Source: Planctomycetota bacterium
GTDB lineage: Bacteria > Planctomycetota > UBA1135 > GCA-002686595
Direction of reading: 5' to 3'
NCBI GenBank assembly: GCA_029250885.1
Contig: JAQXEK010000058.1
Coordinates: 62,001 to 126,000 of the forward strand
DNA length: 64,000 bases
A program made the translations under genes and the position numbers. The notes beneath the pieces were generated by a model that saw only the letters and a program-made list of their open reading frames with translations, made no database searches and was not told the origin of the DNA. Each line of letters opens with the position of its first letter. Position 1 is the first letter of the stretch. Below, piece after piece: positions 33,078 through 42,424 of this stretch.

Positions 33078-34181
33078 CTACCTCAAGAAGTTGCGCGCTT
33101 CCTTGGCCCAGTTCGACCCCGGGTAGAGCCAACCGACCTGGTTGTACATGACTTTGGCGCGCTCGACGCTCTCCTCGTCACCCATCAAGTCGAAGCAGCG
33201 ACCGGCGTAGAAGAGGGCCTTCGAGACGTAGCGCCCCTGCTCGGGGTAGACCGCGGCAACGCGCAGGTAGGCCAGCAGGCCGCGCTTGAGCTCGTCGCGA
33301 TCCTTGGACTTGGCGGCGCTGTGGAAAATGCAGTCGCCCAGGCCGACATAGGCGCCGGCAAGGGTCGTGTCATCGGCCTTAGGGTCCTTGAGCACGGCCT
33401 CGAAATCTGCCAGGGCAGCGGGCACATTCTTGGCGGCCTTGTTCGGCGAGCCAAGGATCTCCTGGAGGAAGCTCTCGCCCTTGGCCACAAGGGCGCGGTT
33501 CTTCACCGTGGCGAAGCGCGAACCCGCGCGGTCAGCAATGTCCCCGAGGTTCTGGCGACGGGTCGTCGCACCGAGCTCATCGTTTGTCAGGATCAGGGCG
33601 AGGTCGCACTCCATACGCCAGCGCTCGGGCAGCCCGCTGGCAGAGATTGCGCTATCGAACGCACGAAGGGTCGCCTGGGCGTCCTTTGCGTTGTCGTTCC
33701 AGTAAAAGGCATCGGCCTTGGCCAGGTAGGCGCCCGGCAGGTAGCGGCTTTCGCTGAAGTTCGCGATGATGCGGCTAGCGGCGGTGGTCACGCCTTCGAG
33801 ATCACCTAGGGCTTGGCGTAATTCGACAACGCGCCATGCCGCGTGGGCCGGGGCCCACTTGTGTCGGCGCTCAGTGGTGGCGCCCGAGACGACCGCGCCG
33901 ACGTAGTCATCTAGAATGATCGATGCGGTCTCCAGATCGCCGTCCATTAGCGGGCCGTCCGCCTCGTTCATGGCGCGTGGCTTCTCGGTGTAGACAATCG
34001 AGATCACGTCCTGGGTGTCGATCTGGCGCTCGTTGCGCCCCGACTTGTAGGTCACCTTGTTGATGCCCTCGGTCACGATCGTACAGTCGGAGATGGTCTT
34101 GCCATCCGCAGTGTGGATCGTGTCGGCGAAAGAGGGAGCGGCGGCAAGTGCCAGGCCACAAAGCAATGCAAGAGTACGCAT
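33078..34181 (-). CDS. Exported TPR-type protein, unknown function
   Basis: A 367-residue protein with signal peptide MRTLALLCGLALAAAPSFA. A short N-terminal beta region (TIHTADGKTISDCTIVTEGINKV) resembles the strand-rich starts of many planctomycete exported TPR proteins. The rest is helical with loosely conserved TPR-like units (YLPGAYLAKADAFYWND, ALFYAGRCFDLMGDEESVERA). Probably a periplasmic scaffold. No partner can be named. Confidence 0.75.
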   Translation of the reverse strand: MRTLALLCGLALAAAPSFADTIHTADGKTISDCTIVTEGINKVTYKSGRNERQIDTQDVISIVYTEKPRAMNEADGPLMDGDLETASIILDDYVGAVVSGATTERRHKWAPAHAAWRVVELRQALGDLEGVTTAASRIIANFSESRYLPGAYLAKADAFYWNDNAKDAQATLRAFDSAISASGLPERWRMECDLALILTNDELGATTRRQNLGDIADRAGSRFATVKNRALVAKGESFLQEILGSPNKAAKNVPAALADFEAVLKDPKADDTTLAGAYVGLGDCIFHSAAKSKDRDELKRGLLAYLRVAAVYPEQGRYVSKALFYAGRCFDLMGDEESVERAKVMYNQVGWLYPGSNWAKEARNFLR

Positions 34182-34439
34182 GAAATCGATAGTCGGAGTT
34201 CAGGGAGGACAGTCCCAGGGCTACCCCGCAGGGGTGCCCGAGTTACGCGCTTAGGGGCTCCCAGACGCGATTTTGGGCCTGCGAGCATATAAGGAGGGAC
34301 TTCTGCCGTCAAGTCGCAGGGCGGATCGGCGACCCGCCTCTTGGGTTTGGGGGGTCAAGGACCGGTGCTCGACGCATCTGCACTAGGTCAGAATCGCGGT
34401 GGATTGCCTGACCAACAGGCCCAAGACTGCTGTCAATCC

Positions 34440-35243
34440 TTAGCAGCCCCGGCGAACTCGAATGAGCTCAGCCACTACGCTGACTGCGATCTCTTCGTGG
34501 GTGCGGGCGCCGATGCTAAGGCCCATGGGGCTTTGGACGGCGTCGAGGAATCCGGGAGCCACGCCGTCGGCGGTTAGGGACTTCCAGAGGGTGGCGCGCT
34601 TGGCTCGGCTGCCGACCATGCCGAGATACTTGGGGGCGCGGCCGGCTAGGGCCTTGTGCAGCTCGGCTAGGATCAGCTCGTCGTCTTGGTGGCCGCGGGT
34701 GCAGACGACGAAGTAGCGCGTGGTCGCGTCGTCGCCGGGGCCTTCGGTCTTGCAGGATTCGACGACGGCGTCGGGGAAGCTGAGGCAGTACACGGCGTCG
34801 GCGTCGGGGTGCTTGTCTGCCGTGGCGAAGAACTCGCGGTCGTCGGCCACGGAGACGTGGAAGCCGACGCCCTTGGCGAGGCTGGCAAGGGCGGCACTGA
34901 TATGGCCACCGCCGAAGAGGAACAGGCGCGGTTTGACTTGTGGGTCCACGAAGATCTCCAGTTGGCCGCCGCAAACGAGGCCGCTATCGGGGTAGTCGCG
35001 CTCATTCAACGCGAAGGCGAGTTGGCGCGGGCGCTCGTCTTCCATGGATTCTAGTGCGGCCTCGAGAACCTCGGCCTCAAGGCAACCACCTCCTACCGTC
35101 CCAAGGAACGAGCCGTCCGCGCGCACCAGCATCTTCATGGACTCTTTACCGGGCGTGGAGCCTTGGGTCGAGACGATGGTGCACAGTGCGCAAGACGAGC
35201 CGAGTTCGGCAAGGCGCTGAAGCTCTTTCCAGATGGATAGCAT
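34440..35243 (-). CDS. XdhC/CoxI-family molybdenum-enzyme accessory protein
   Basis: A 267-residue protein with both XdhC domains: the N-terminal part with ALCTIVSTQGSTPGKESMKMLV and GTVGGGCLEAEVLEAA, and the C-terminal Rossmann part with RLFLFGGGHISAALASLA and KYLGMVGSRAKRATL. XdhC inserts the sulfurated molybdenum cofactor into xanthine dehydrogenase-type enzymes. No molybdenum hydroxylase subunit lies within this window, so its client is elsewhere. It is followed after ~260 bases (on the minus strand) by the TPR gene, likely a separate transcript. Confidence 0.92.
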   Translation of the reverse strand: MLSIWKELQRLAELGSSCALCTIVSTQGSTPGKESMKMLVRADGSFLGTVGGGCLEAEVLEAALESMEDERPRQLAFALNERDYPDSGLVCGGQLEIFVDPQVKPRLFLFGGGHISAALASLAKGVGFHVSVADDREFFATADKHPDADAVYCLSFPDAVVESCKTEGPGDDATTRYFVVCTRGHQDDELILAELHKALAGRAPKYLGMVGSRAKRATLWKSLTADGVAPGFLDAVQSPMGLSIGARTHEEIAVSVVAELIRVRRGC

Positions 35244-35286
35244 GGGTCGTAGGGTAGCAGGCGGTCGGGCGTCTTGGCTCGGCGCT

Positions 35287-35868
35287 TTAGCCGGCGGCAG
35301 GCATCGTAGTCAGCATTCCTTCGGCGACCTCGGCCGCCTTCTCGGGGCTTGCGAGGCGTGCGACAAGGGCCAAGCCGAAGTCCATCGCCGTGCCGGGACC
35401 GGCGCTGGTGATGATGTTGCCGCTGGTGACCACGGATTGGTCGTGCACGACCTCGGCCGCGCCTAGGCTGTCGCGAAATCCGGGGTACGAAGTGGCGCGA
35501 ACGCTGGCGTTGTCGAGCAAGCCCGCGGCAACCAGCGCGATCGGCGCCGCGCAGATCGCGGCGGTGATGCGACCCGTGGCCGCCATGGTCTTGAGCGCAT
35601 CGATAACGCGGCTGTCGTCCCGCAGGTTCGTCGCACCTGGCAGGCCGCCAGGCAGAACGATCGCGCGGTAGTCGTCGAGGTTGACGTCGTCCATGTTGGC
35701 GTCCACTCCGACCGCGACCCCATGGGCACCCTGGGCAACGGTACTTGCGCTGAGCCCGGTGACGGTCACCTCAAGCTCGGCGCGGCGTAGCACGTCAATG
35801 ATCGTGATGGCCTCGATCTCTTCGAAACCGTCGGCTAGGGGTAGCAGGATTTTATTCTGGCTAGTCAT
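35287..35868 (-). CDS. DJ-1/PfpI family protein (YajL-like)
   Basis: A 193-residue DJ-1-superfamily protein: KILLPLADGFEEIEAITIIDVLRRA at the N-terminus with the conserved Glu, AIVLPGGLPGATNL, and the nucleophile elbow TAAICAAPIALVAAG with the conserved Cys. The C-terminal TSAGPGTAMDFGLALV is typical of the YajL/DJ-1 branch. ATG 35868 (MTSQNK) was chosen over an ATG at 35925 because the fold starts right after it. Proposed roles of the family include oxidative-stress defence and glyoxal handling. Confidence 0.92.
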   Translation of the reverse strand: MTSQNKILLPLADGFEEIEAITIIDVLRRAELEVTVTGLSASTVAQGAHGVAVGVDANMDDVNLDDYRAIVLPGGLPGATNLRDDSRVIDALKTMAATGRITAAICAAPIALVAAGLLDNASVRATSYPGFRDSLGAAEVVHDQSVVTSGNIITSAGPGTAMDFGLALVARLASPEKAAEVAEGMLTTMPAAG

Positions 35869-35996
35869 GGGATAGGTGCGTGCGAAAGGGTGGTTGGAAG
35901 TTGGGGGCAGCCTAGGCTCGGACACACAAGATCATAAACGTAGGGGCGGCCGTTTGGGCCGCCCTGTGCAAGACTCGAACTGATACCTCGGTCGGT

Positions 35997-38867
35997 CTAC
36001 TTCTCGGCAGCGGCTTTGGTCCCGGTTCCCTGTTCCAGGAACGCCTCGAGGTCGGCGATGTCTTGGCTGGTGGAGTGGTTCAACAGGCCCGCCGGCATCG
36101 TGACCAGCTGGTACTGGTCCGAGACTGCGCGGGTAGGATCGACGATGGCCTCGAAGAGGTCGCGGCGGGTGAAGCGGCGGGTCACGCTGGTCAGGTCCGG
36201 CCCGAGCGCGCCGCCCTCGCCGCCGGTGCGGTGGCACTGCACACAGGCGGCCCGGCGGAAGACCTTTGCACCGCGCGCGGGGTCGGGCTTAGTCGTGAGA
36301 GCGGCCACTTCCCGCAGCAGGTCGTCGAGCTTCCAGTCCTTGACGAAGGGGCCTTGGCTGAGGGCGGCCGGAGTCGCTAGCTCGGCTTTGGCGAGGTCCG
36401 CCATGGCTTGCCTTTGGCCTTCGGGGACGCGCGTCAGGGCCTCGGTCTCGATCGCCTTGACGAAGCCTGCCAGGCTCGCGCCACCTTGGAATCCTGCGGC
36501 CCGTTGGAACCAGGTGAAGTACTGGGTGCGGAGGGCGTCGGTCCAGCCCTCGTCAACCAACCGCAGCAACAGGGCGAAGTGCAGTTGATGCTCTTGGCTG
36601 TAGTGGGGGCTCATCTGTCGAAGGAAGAGCGCGGGCAAGCCCGGCGCTTCCAAGGCCGTGAGTAGTCGCCCGGTCTCGCGATTCACGCCCTCGTCCTGGA
36701 TGGTGAGCGCAGCCTTAAGATCCCTCGTCCAGCCCTCGATGTAAGGTGCCATGGAATCCGGGCTGAGCCTCATGTGCATCACCATCACCGTGCGCTGGGC
36801 CCGTTGGAAATCCCGCAGTGCCAGGGGTCCGCGAAACCAATCTTGGATCTGCGCTTGGCTCCCTTGGAGTTCGGCTTCGAGTGTCTCGGGCCAAGCCCGG
36901 GCCAGGGGAAGCGCGGTGCCAAGGTCCAGGCGCAGCTTGCCCGTGAACCACGTGGCGGGGTCGGCCAACTCCAAGGCGCGCTGGGCGGCGTAGGCCAGCG
37001 CGCGATCCTTGGATCGAAGCTGACGCACGGCGAGCTCGGTATCGCCGGACTCGAGCTTGCGGCGCAGCTCCTGATCCGGCGTCGGAGTAAGAGCGCTCTG
37101 GGCGAGGCGAGCTGACTCATCCTTAGCGGCCTGCTCGCGAATTCGATACAACCCGCTCTGGCTTCCGCGACCACCGATGACGAACCACAGCCAGCCGTCC
37201 GGCCCGATCTCCATGTCCGTCACTGCAAGTCCGCGGCCCTCGACCAAGGTCCCCATCTCGGCCGAATAGCTAGCCCCATCGGGCTGCAGCCGCGCCATGG
37301 TGATGCGGCCCCAGGCCCAGTCCCCGAGGAAGAGGCTGTCCTGATACTTGGCCGAGAATGCGCTGCCGGCGGCAAGTTCGATGCCGGTCGGCGAAGCCAG
37401 GTCCGTCTCAACGACCGCAGGCAGACTATCGACGTAGCTCGCCGGCCACTTGGCCGTACCCGCACGCCAGCCGTACTCCCCACCAGGTACCAAATGCACG
37501 ACGCGGGGCGAGCGGTACCAGGGTGTCCCGTGGTCCCATTCCATGTCCGCGTCGTAGGTGAATATCTCGCCCGCGTCTGTGATCGCCAGATCGTAGGGGT
37601 TGCGCATGCCCCAGGCGACCTGTTGCCACGCCGCGCCGTCCTTATCCGTACGCCACAGCTGCGCGCCCGGCGCCATGATTCCATGGGCGTGATTGCGCGG
37701 ATCCCAGATGCGCGGCAGCAGCACATCCTCCTGCACGTTCGGCGGAAAGGCCTCCGTGAGGTGACCAAGGGAAGCGAGCTCGTCGGTAGGCTCCGGGAAG
37801 TTTACGTAGTTGCCCGTCAATAAGTAGAGCCCGCCATCGGGTCCGAATCGAATGCCGTGAGCGCCATGCTCGGACTGGGCTCCAAAGACGGCCAGGCGCT
37901 CGTGGTGGTCGAGCTCCCCGTCGCCGTCGGTGTCCCGCAATCGGTGCAACCCGCCGGCGCTTGATGGGCTCGTGGACATGACCACGTAGAGCGAGTCGTG
38001 GCCCCACTCCAGGCCCTGGGCGCTTTGGACGGGCAGCTCCACAGCGCGTGCTCTCGAGATGCCCTCCACAAGCGGTCCACGGCGGCGACCTAAGGAGATG
38101 GCGGGCCCGCCCAGCAGGTCATCCGAAATCTCCATCGCAAAGATTGAGCCGCGCTCGCCACAAACATACAGGGAGCCGCCTTCACCGAAGGTCATGCTGG
38201 CCCAGGAACCCTCCTTGCGGTCGCCCGCGTAGATGCGCTCGCAAACTAGGCCTTCGGGCAAAATGAACGTTTCCGGGTCGGGCAGCTTCGAGAAGCCGAA
38301 CAGGTCACCCCAGGGTTCTGTCGGAGCGGCGACTCGGCCCAACCCCTTGGCAGGTTGGGCTGCGAGAACTTCGGACGCCGCGACCATAGGCCAGCCCTCG
38401 GGTTGGCCCTGCCAGGAAGCCCAGGCAGACGAGGTCTGGAGGTGCGCGCGGGTGCCATCGGCGAGCTCGAGCTCGAGGAATCCGGCAAGTGCAGCAGGTC
38501 CCTGTTGATTTTTGGCAGCCACGCAAAACAAGTGCTCGCCAGCCGTCAAATCCGGGCCGTTTTGGATGCTCTGGGGAGCTCTTAGATCCGAGCCGCTGAT
38601 GGACGGCACGCCGTCAATCCAGAACCGGAACGAGTTGTCCGCTGTGAACAGCCCATCTACGATTTTCGCAGGTTGCTCCAACTGGATCGACACCGCAAAG
38701 TAGGCAACCTGCTCGTCCCGGGGTTCGCCGTCACACCAGATCCACTCGGGGTCGAGGTGCTCCACCAGAGCAATACGCTCGACCGAATGCGCGCCCCCCT
38801 CATCTTGCGTAGAGATCCCGAAAACAGCGGCGGCGAGGCAGGGTAGGAGGATCTGAAAAGGAGTCAT
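35997..38867 (-). CDS. PVC-type beta-propeller/HEAT/cytochrome c exported protein
   Basis: A 956-residue exported protein with signal peptide MTPFQILLPCLAAAVFGIS. The order of domains is: a beta-sandwich PA14/CBM-like region (~50-170), a six-bladed beta-propeller of the membrane-bound dehydrogenase type (~185-590; EHGAHGIRFGPDGGLYLLTGN, NPYDLAITDAGEIF, GEYGWRAG), a helical HEAT-like region (~600-850), and a C-terminal haem-binding domain with CVQCH and GGALGPDLTSVTRRF. The usual ~50-60-residue segment between DPTRAVSDQYQ and the distal MPAGLL block is missing here. Such proteins are abundant in planctomycetes and presumed to oxidise sugars or alcohols, but substrates are unknown. Confidence 0.87.
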   Translation of the reverse strand: MTPFQILLPCLAAAVFGISTQDEGGAHSVERIALVEHLDPEWIWCDGEPRDEQVAYFAVSIQLEQPAKIVDGLFTADNSFRFWIDGVPSISGSDLRAPQSIQNGPDLTAGEHLFCVAAKNQQGPAALAGFLELELADGTRAHLQTSSAWASWQGQPEGWPMVAASEVLAAQPAKGLGRVAAPTEPWGDLFGFSKLPDPETFILPEGLVCERIYAGDRKEGSWASMTFGEGGSLYVCGERGSIFAMEISDDLLGGPAISLGRRRGPLVEGISRARAVELPVQSAQGLEWGHDSLYVVMSTSPSSAGGLHRLRDTDGDGELDHHERLAVFGAQSEHGAHGIRFGPDGGLYLLTGNYVNFPEPTDELASLGHLTEAFPPNVQEDVLLPRIWDPRNHAHGIMAPGAQLWRTDKDGAAWQQVAWGMRNPYDLAITDAGEIFTYDADMEWDHGTPWYRSPRVVHLVPGGEYGWRAGTAKWPASYVDSLPAVVETDLASPTGIELAAGSAFSAKYQDSLFLGDWAWGRITMARLQPDGASYSAEMGTLVEGRGLAVTDMEIGPDGWLWFVIGGRGSQSGLYRIREQAAKDESARLAQSALTPTPDQELRRKLESGDTELAVRQLRSKDRALAYAAQRALELADPATWFTGKLRLDLGTALPLARAWPETLEAELQGSQAQIQDWFRGPLALRDFQRAQRTVMVMHMRLSPDSMAPYIEGWTRDLKAALTIQDEGVNRETGRLLTALEAPGLPALFLRQMSPHYSQEHQLHFALLLRLVDEGWTDALRTQYFTWFQRAAGFQGGASLAGFVKAIETEALTRVPEGQRQAMADLAKAELATPAALSQGPFVKDWKLDDLLREVAALTTKPDPARGAKVFRRAACVQCHRTGGEGGALGPDLTSVTRRFTRRDLFEAIVDPTRAVSDQYQLVTMPAGLLNHSTSQDIADLEAFLEQGTGTKAAAEK

Positions 38868-39085
38868 AGAGGACGGCTAGGCGGGGTGCCCTATAGGGGA
38901 GCGACAGGTCGACCCGACATGCTAGCAGACCTACCGGGCGGCACACTTGCCCCAAAACGGGCTTGAAACCGAATGGATCTAGGGCCAAAACACCCCCTGG
39001 GGGCCATTCCTCGGGTAATCTGATTCTCTGAGTCACCGCTCAACCCCTCCAACAACCACCCTTATTTAACCAAGAGAACAAATCC

Positions 39086-40114
39086 ATGGCCATTATTCCG
39101 ATGCGCGTCATGCTGGACCACGCTGCCGAGAACGGCTACGGCGTGGGCGCTTTCAACGTCAACAACATGGAGCAGATCCAGGCCATTATGATGGCTGCCA
39201 ACGAGACCGGCTCGCCGGTAATCGTGCAGGCCTCCCGCGGCGCTCGCGCATACAGTCAGGACAACTACCTGCGCCACCTGATGCTGGCGGCCGCCGAGCT
39301 GAACCCGAACATCCCGATCGCCATGCACCTCGACCACGGCAACGCGCCGTCGGCATGCATCAGCGCCGTTGAGATGGGCTTCACGTCGGTCATGATGGAT
39401 GGCAGCTTGGAAGAGGACGGCAAGACGCCGGCCTCATGGGATTACAACGTGCGCGTCACCAAGGAGGTCGTGGACTATGCCCATGCCCGCGGTGTGACCG
39501 TCGAGGCCGAGCTCGGCTGCCTGGGTGGCATCGAGGACGGCCAGGGTGCCGGACTCTCCGAAGAGGAAGCCCAGGAGCACCTGACCGATCCCGGCGAGGC
39601 GGCTGACTTCGTCGAGCAGACCGGCTGCGATGCCCTCGCGGTCGCCATCGGCACCAGCCACGGTGCGTACAAGTTCAAGAAGAAGCCCACGGGCAAGGTC
39701 CTGCGTATGGACGTGATCGCCGAGATCCACCGTCGCATGCCCAACTGCCACATGGTCATGCACGGCAGCTCCAGCGTCCCCGAAGAGCTGGTCGCTATCA
39801 TCAACCAGTACGGCGGCAGCATGCCCGAGACCTACGGCGTCCCCGTGTCGGACATCCAAGAGGGCATCAAGCACGGCGTGCGCAAGATCAACGTCGACAC
39901 CGACAACCGCCTCGCGATCACCGGAGCCATCCGCAAGCTCTTCATCGAAGAGCCTAGCGCCTTCGACCCGCGCGACTATCTCAAGCCCTCCCGCGTGGCC
40001 ATGGCCGCCGTGGTGGCCAGCCGCATGAACAGCTTCGGCTCCGCGGGCCAAGCTGGCGGCGTCGAGATGAAGAGCCTCGAGGACATGAAGTCCTACTACT
40101 TGGCCGGCGTCTAG
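39086..40114 (+). CDS. fba: Class II fructose-bisphosphate aldolase, CbbA-type
   Basis: A 342-residue zinc aldolase that interconverts fructose-1,6-bisphosphate with dihydroxyacetone phosphate and glyceraldehyde-3-phosphate. Conserved features: GVGAFNVNNMEQ, zinc His in AMHLDHGN, VMMDGSLEEDGKTPASWDYNV, VEAELGCLGG, AIGTSHGAYK, and HGSSSVPEELV with INVDTDNR for phosphate binding. The pattern is closest to the Calvin-cycle subtype (CbbA) of class IIB. Start at ATG 39086 with AAGAGA about 8 bases upstream. Monocistronic. No other Calvin-cycle gene is in the window, so a glycolytic or gluconeogenic role is most likely. Confidence 0.93.
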   Translation: MAIIPMRVMLDHAAENGYGVGAFNVNNMEQIQAIMMAANETGSPVIVQASRGARAYSQDNYLRHLMLAAAELNPNIPIAMHLDHGNAPSACISAVEMGFTSVMMDGSLEEDGKTPASWDYNVRVTKEVVDYAHARGVTVEAELGCLGGIEDGQGAGLSEEEAQEHLTDPGEAADFVEQTGCDALAVAIGTSHGAYKFKKKPTGKVLRMDVIAEIHRRMPNCHMVMHGSSSVPEELVAIINQYGGSMPETYGVPVSDIQEGIKHGVRKINVDTDNRLAITGAIRKLFIEEPSAFDPRDYLKPSRVAMAAVVASRMNSFGSAGQAGGVEMKSLEDMKSYYLAGV

Positions 40115-40165
40115 AGCGCTCGTCATTCTGGAGCGGGCCCTTGGTTGCGCTCCATGCCAGCAGGT

Positions 40166-40249
40166 CGATACGGAGTCAGGACCGAATCAGGCGCACACCT
40201 CTTCATTTACAGGGGGATAGGCGTTGGATTTGGTCCTGACTCCGTATCG
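40166..40249. repeat. REP/MITE-like palindrome
   Basis: A perfect 18-base inverted repeat (CGATACGGAGTCAGGACC, 40166-40183; partner 40232-40249) encloses 48 bases in which the pairing continues imperfectly (ACCGAATC against GGATTTGGT). The whole forms an 84-base cruciform between the aldolase and the DUF1080 gene. The GTCAGGACC core resembles palindromes mobilised by REP-associated tyrosine transposases in other bacteria (from memory). Right arm ends 15 bases before the next start codon, so it would form a hairpin in that leader. Confidence 0.7.
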
Positions 40250-40264
40250 CGTTAGACTTCTCTC

Positions 40265-40921
40265 TTGAACTCACTCCTCAAGCTGTCCCTCCCCGCGCTC
40301 CTTCTTCTCGCAACCGCCTGTGCCTCGCCGCCTAGGACTTCGGAGCTCAACATGGGACCACCCTATAAGATCGATGAGTGGACTCACCTAGATGGCCGGA
40401 ATGCCGAATGGACTCCGCTTGGGGAGGACAGCTTCGAGGTCAAGCCCGGCACCGGCAACATCATCACCAAGATGTCATTTAGGGATGGGCGGGTCGAGCT
40501 CGACTTCATGACGCCTCTTATGCCCGATGCCAGGGGCCAAGCGCGCGGCAACAGCGGCGTCTACATCCATGGGCTCTACGAGGTCCAGATCCTTGATAGC
40601 TTCGGTGACGAGCCGGGCATCGACACCTGCGGAGCGATCTACAACGTCGCACCGGCCTCCGCAAAGGTCTGCCTAGAACCCGGCGTGTGGCAGCACTACG
40701 CCATCGACTTCACGGCTCCTCGCTTTGACGATGAGGGCAAGGTGATCTCGAGTCCGTTTATAAGCGTCTGGCACAATGGAACGCAGATCCACGATAAGGT
40801 CGAGCTCACCGGTCCCACGGGTAGTGCGAATGGTTCGGAAATGAAGGACATGGGTTCGATCATGCTTCAAGACCACGGCAACAAGGTGCGCTTCCGGAAC
40901 GTGCGGTTCTCGGGGTTCTAG
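40265..40921 (+). CDS. DUF1080-type lipoprotein (3-keto-disaccharide hydrolase-like)
   Basis: A 218-residue lipoprotein starting at TTG 40265 (MNSLLKLSLPALLLLATAC; lipobox ATAC). The mature part is a jelly-roll of the DUF1080 family: DGRVELDFMTP, RGNSGVYIHGLYEVQILDSFG, CGAIYNVAPA, WQHYAIDFTAPRFD and IMLQDHGNKVRFRNVRF. The family is very abundant in planctomycetes; some members act on 3-keto-glycosides. The palindrome at 40166-40249 sits directly upstream of the start. Confidence 0.87.
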   Translation: MNSLLKLSLPALLLLATACASPPRTSELNMGPPYKIDEWTHLDGRNAEWTPLGEDSFEVKPGTGNIITKMSFRDGRVELDFMTPLMPDARGQARGNSGVYIHGLYEVQILDSFGDEPGIDTCGAIYNVAPASAKVCLEPGVWQHYAIDFTAPRFDDEGKVISSPFISVWHNGTQIHDKVELTGPTGSANGSEMKDMGSIMLQDHGNKVRFRNVRFSGF

Positions 40922-41140
40922 AGAGCACGCTGCACAGCTCCAAAGGCACAGCAGCCAGGCTCCCCATATCGAAGCGCCGCCCGGGGAGCTTAACTTTCCA
41001 CTTCGAGTTGGGACGTGTCACCATTACCGGCCAAGGAGTGCGAGCCTAGATCAACTGCCCCCGCTTGGAGAACAGACTTATGTCCGGGCAACGCAGACCT
41101 GCCCGTTAGATATACGGGTTCGCGATAATCCCCTTATGGC

Positions 41141-42424
41141 TTACCGTTTCGGCTTTTTAGGCTCTTTGGGCTTGTCACCCTTGAGCGGGTAGGTTGCCGC
41201 GACCCACTCGCGCCAGGCGTCCTCGAGGGGCAAAAGCTGCATGCCTAAGGCCTCGGCGATGACCTCGCGGGCGTCGCGCTTCTCCTTGAGGCCCTTCTGG
41301 AGGAGAGGCAGGACCTCTACGTGGTTCGCAACGAGGAAGTCGTAGAAGCTCCAACACAAGGCCTGCTCAGGCAATTCCATAGCCCCTGTATTCTTCTTAA
41401 GCAGTATCGGGAGGAAGCGCTTCTCTTCCTTCTGCAACCAGCGGCGGATCGGAGCGCGCCAGACTCCGCCGTGGAAGTCGAGTGCGGCGGTTGCCTCTTC
41501 AATGCAGTAGTTCAAGCTGGTCTCATGGATCTTGTACTCGTACCAGTGGCCCGCGCCAGCGTCGAGCCAGCCGCCGCCTAGGTCGCCGGTCCACAGCATG
41601 CGATAGAGGTTCGACAGCAGCATGTGCGAGGCGTTGTGGGTGAAGAGCCTGCGGACGCCGGGGACGGTGGCGAAGTCCTTCTCGGTCCAAACGGAGAAGA
41701 CGGGGTCCTTGCCGAGCATCTTGAAGTCGCCTGTAGATGAGCTACCAAGAAACTTGGCCATTACGTTGGCGTGGTCCTCGGGGTCGTTCCAGATCCACAT
41801 GCGCATCTTGCTGAAGTAGTCCTTGGCGAGTGCGGCCGGAACTCCTTCGGTCTGGGGCTCGACTTCTACTGTAGGAGGCTCCTCCTCGGCGGCAAAAGCC
41901 CTGGCGACAGCCTGTAATCGAGCGGCCTGCTTGGACTCCGAGCCGCTCAGTCCGTAGTGCCCGCCTAGGAGCCGGGCGACCTCCTCCACGTCGTTGGCGA
42001 CGCGGTGCATAATCTCGTGGCCATCGATCCTCTTCTTGCCATCTTTAAGCTTGCCCGTGTCGATGATCAGCTCGAAGTGAGCCGTCTCGACAATGGGCAC
42101 GGGACGACCTAGGTAGCGCGACATGCGCTCTTCCGCCATCCACTCCGCGACCTCGGCTTGGCGCTCGGGGATCAGGTGACTGTCGGGTCCCCCATCACAC
42201 CGCTTGCAGTCGACTAACAACGCGCCTAAGCAGTCCTCGCAAGCAGCCACCACCGAGCAGAACAGAACCTGCCTCTCATACACATGCATCTCGTCGTCGT
42301 GGCTCTTGCAGAGCACGACCCCTCGTTCATCGCACTTTCGACATCCATCATTTTGGGCGAGGCCTGGGCCCATGGTAAAAATCAGAACAAACAGGGCAAG
42401 CAGGCATTGGATCAGCGCTTTCAT
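41141..42424 (-). CDS. Exported gluzincin-like protein with degenerate catalytic motifs and N-terminal zinc ribbon
   Basis: A 427-residue exported protein; ATG 42424 gives signal MKALIQCLLALFVLIFTM. The mature N-terminus has four CxxC-type pairs (CRKCDERGVVLC, CEDCLGALLVDCKRC), like a DnaJ-type zinc ribbon. The middle and C-terminal part resembles DUF1570/gluzincin peptidases, but HExxH reads HNASH (residue after His is Asn) and the distal SEG-A motif reads WLDAGAGHWYE, so both the catalytic Glu and the third zinc-ligand Glu appear lost. It is probably a non-enzymatic binding protein or pseudopeptidase. The C-terminus is lysine/proline-rich. Confidence 0.7.
   Translation of the reverse strand: MKALIQCLLALFVLIFTMGPGLAQNDGCRKCDERGVVLCKSHDDEMHVYERQVLFCSVVAACEDCLGALLVDCKRCDGGPDSHLIPERQAEVAEWMAEERMSRYLGRPVPIVETAHFELIIDTGKLKDGKKRIDGHEIMHRVANDVEEVARLLGGHYGLSGSESKQAARLQAVARAFAAEEEPPTVEVEPQTEGVPAALAKDYFSKMRMWIWNDPEDHANVMAKFLGSSSTGDFKMLGKDPVFSVWTEKDFATVPGVRRLFTHNASHMLLSNLYRMLWTGDLGGGWLDAGAGHWYEYKIHETSLNYCIEEATAALDFHGGVWRAPIRRWLQKEEKRFLPILLKKNTGAMELPEQALCWSFYDFLVANHVEVLPLLQKGLKEKRDAREVIAEALGMQLLPLEDAWREWVAATYPLKGDKPKEPKKPKR

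Noticed and set aside
32787-33809. 340-codon plus-strand open frame
   Set aside because: It is antisense to the exported TPR protein (33078-34181), which has a signal peptide and TPR-like helices; the frame has no recognisable domain and arises from GC-rich codon bias.
41040-41140. tRNA-like stretch with GGGTTCG near 41118
   Set aside because: The arms do not close: the T-loop would be too long and no acceptor or anticodon stem pairs around it.
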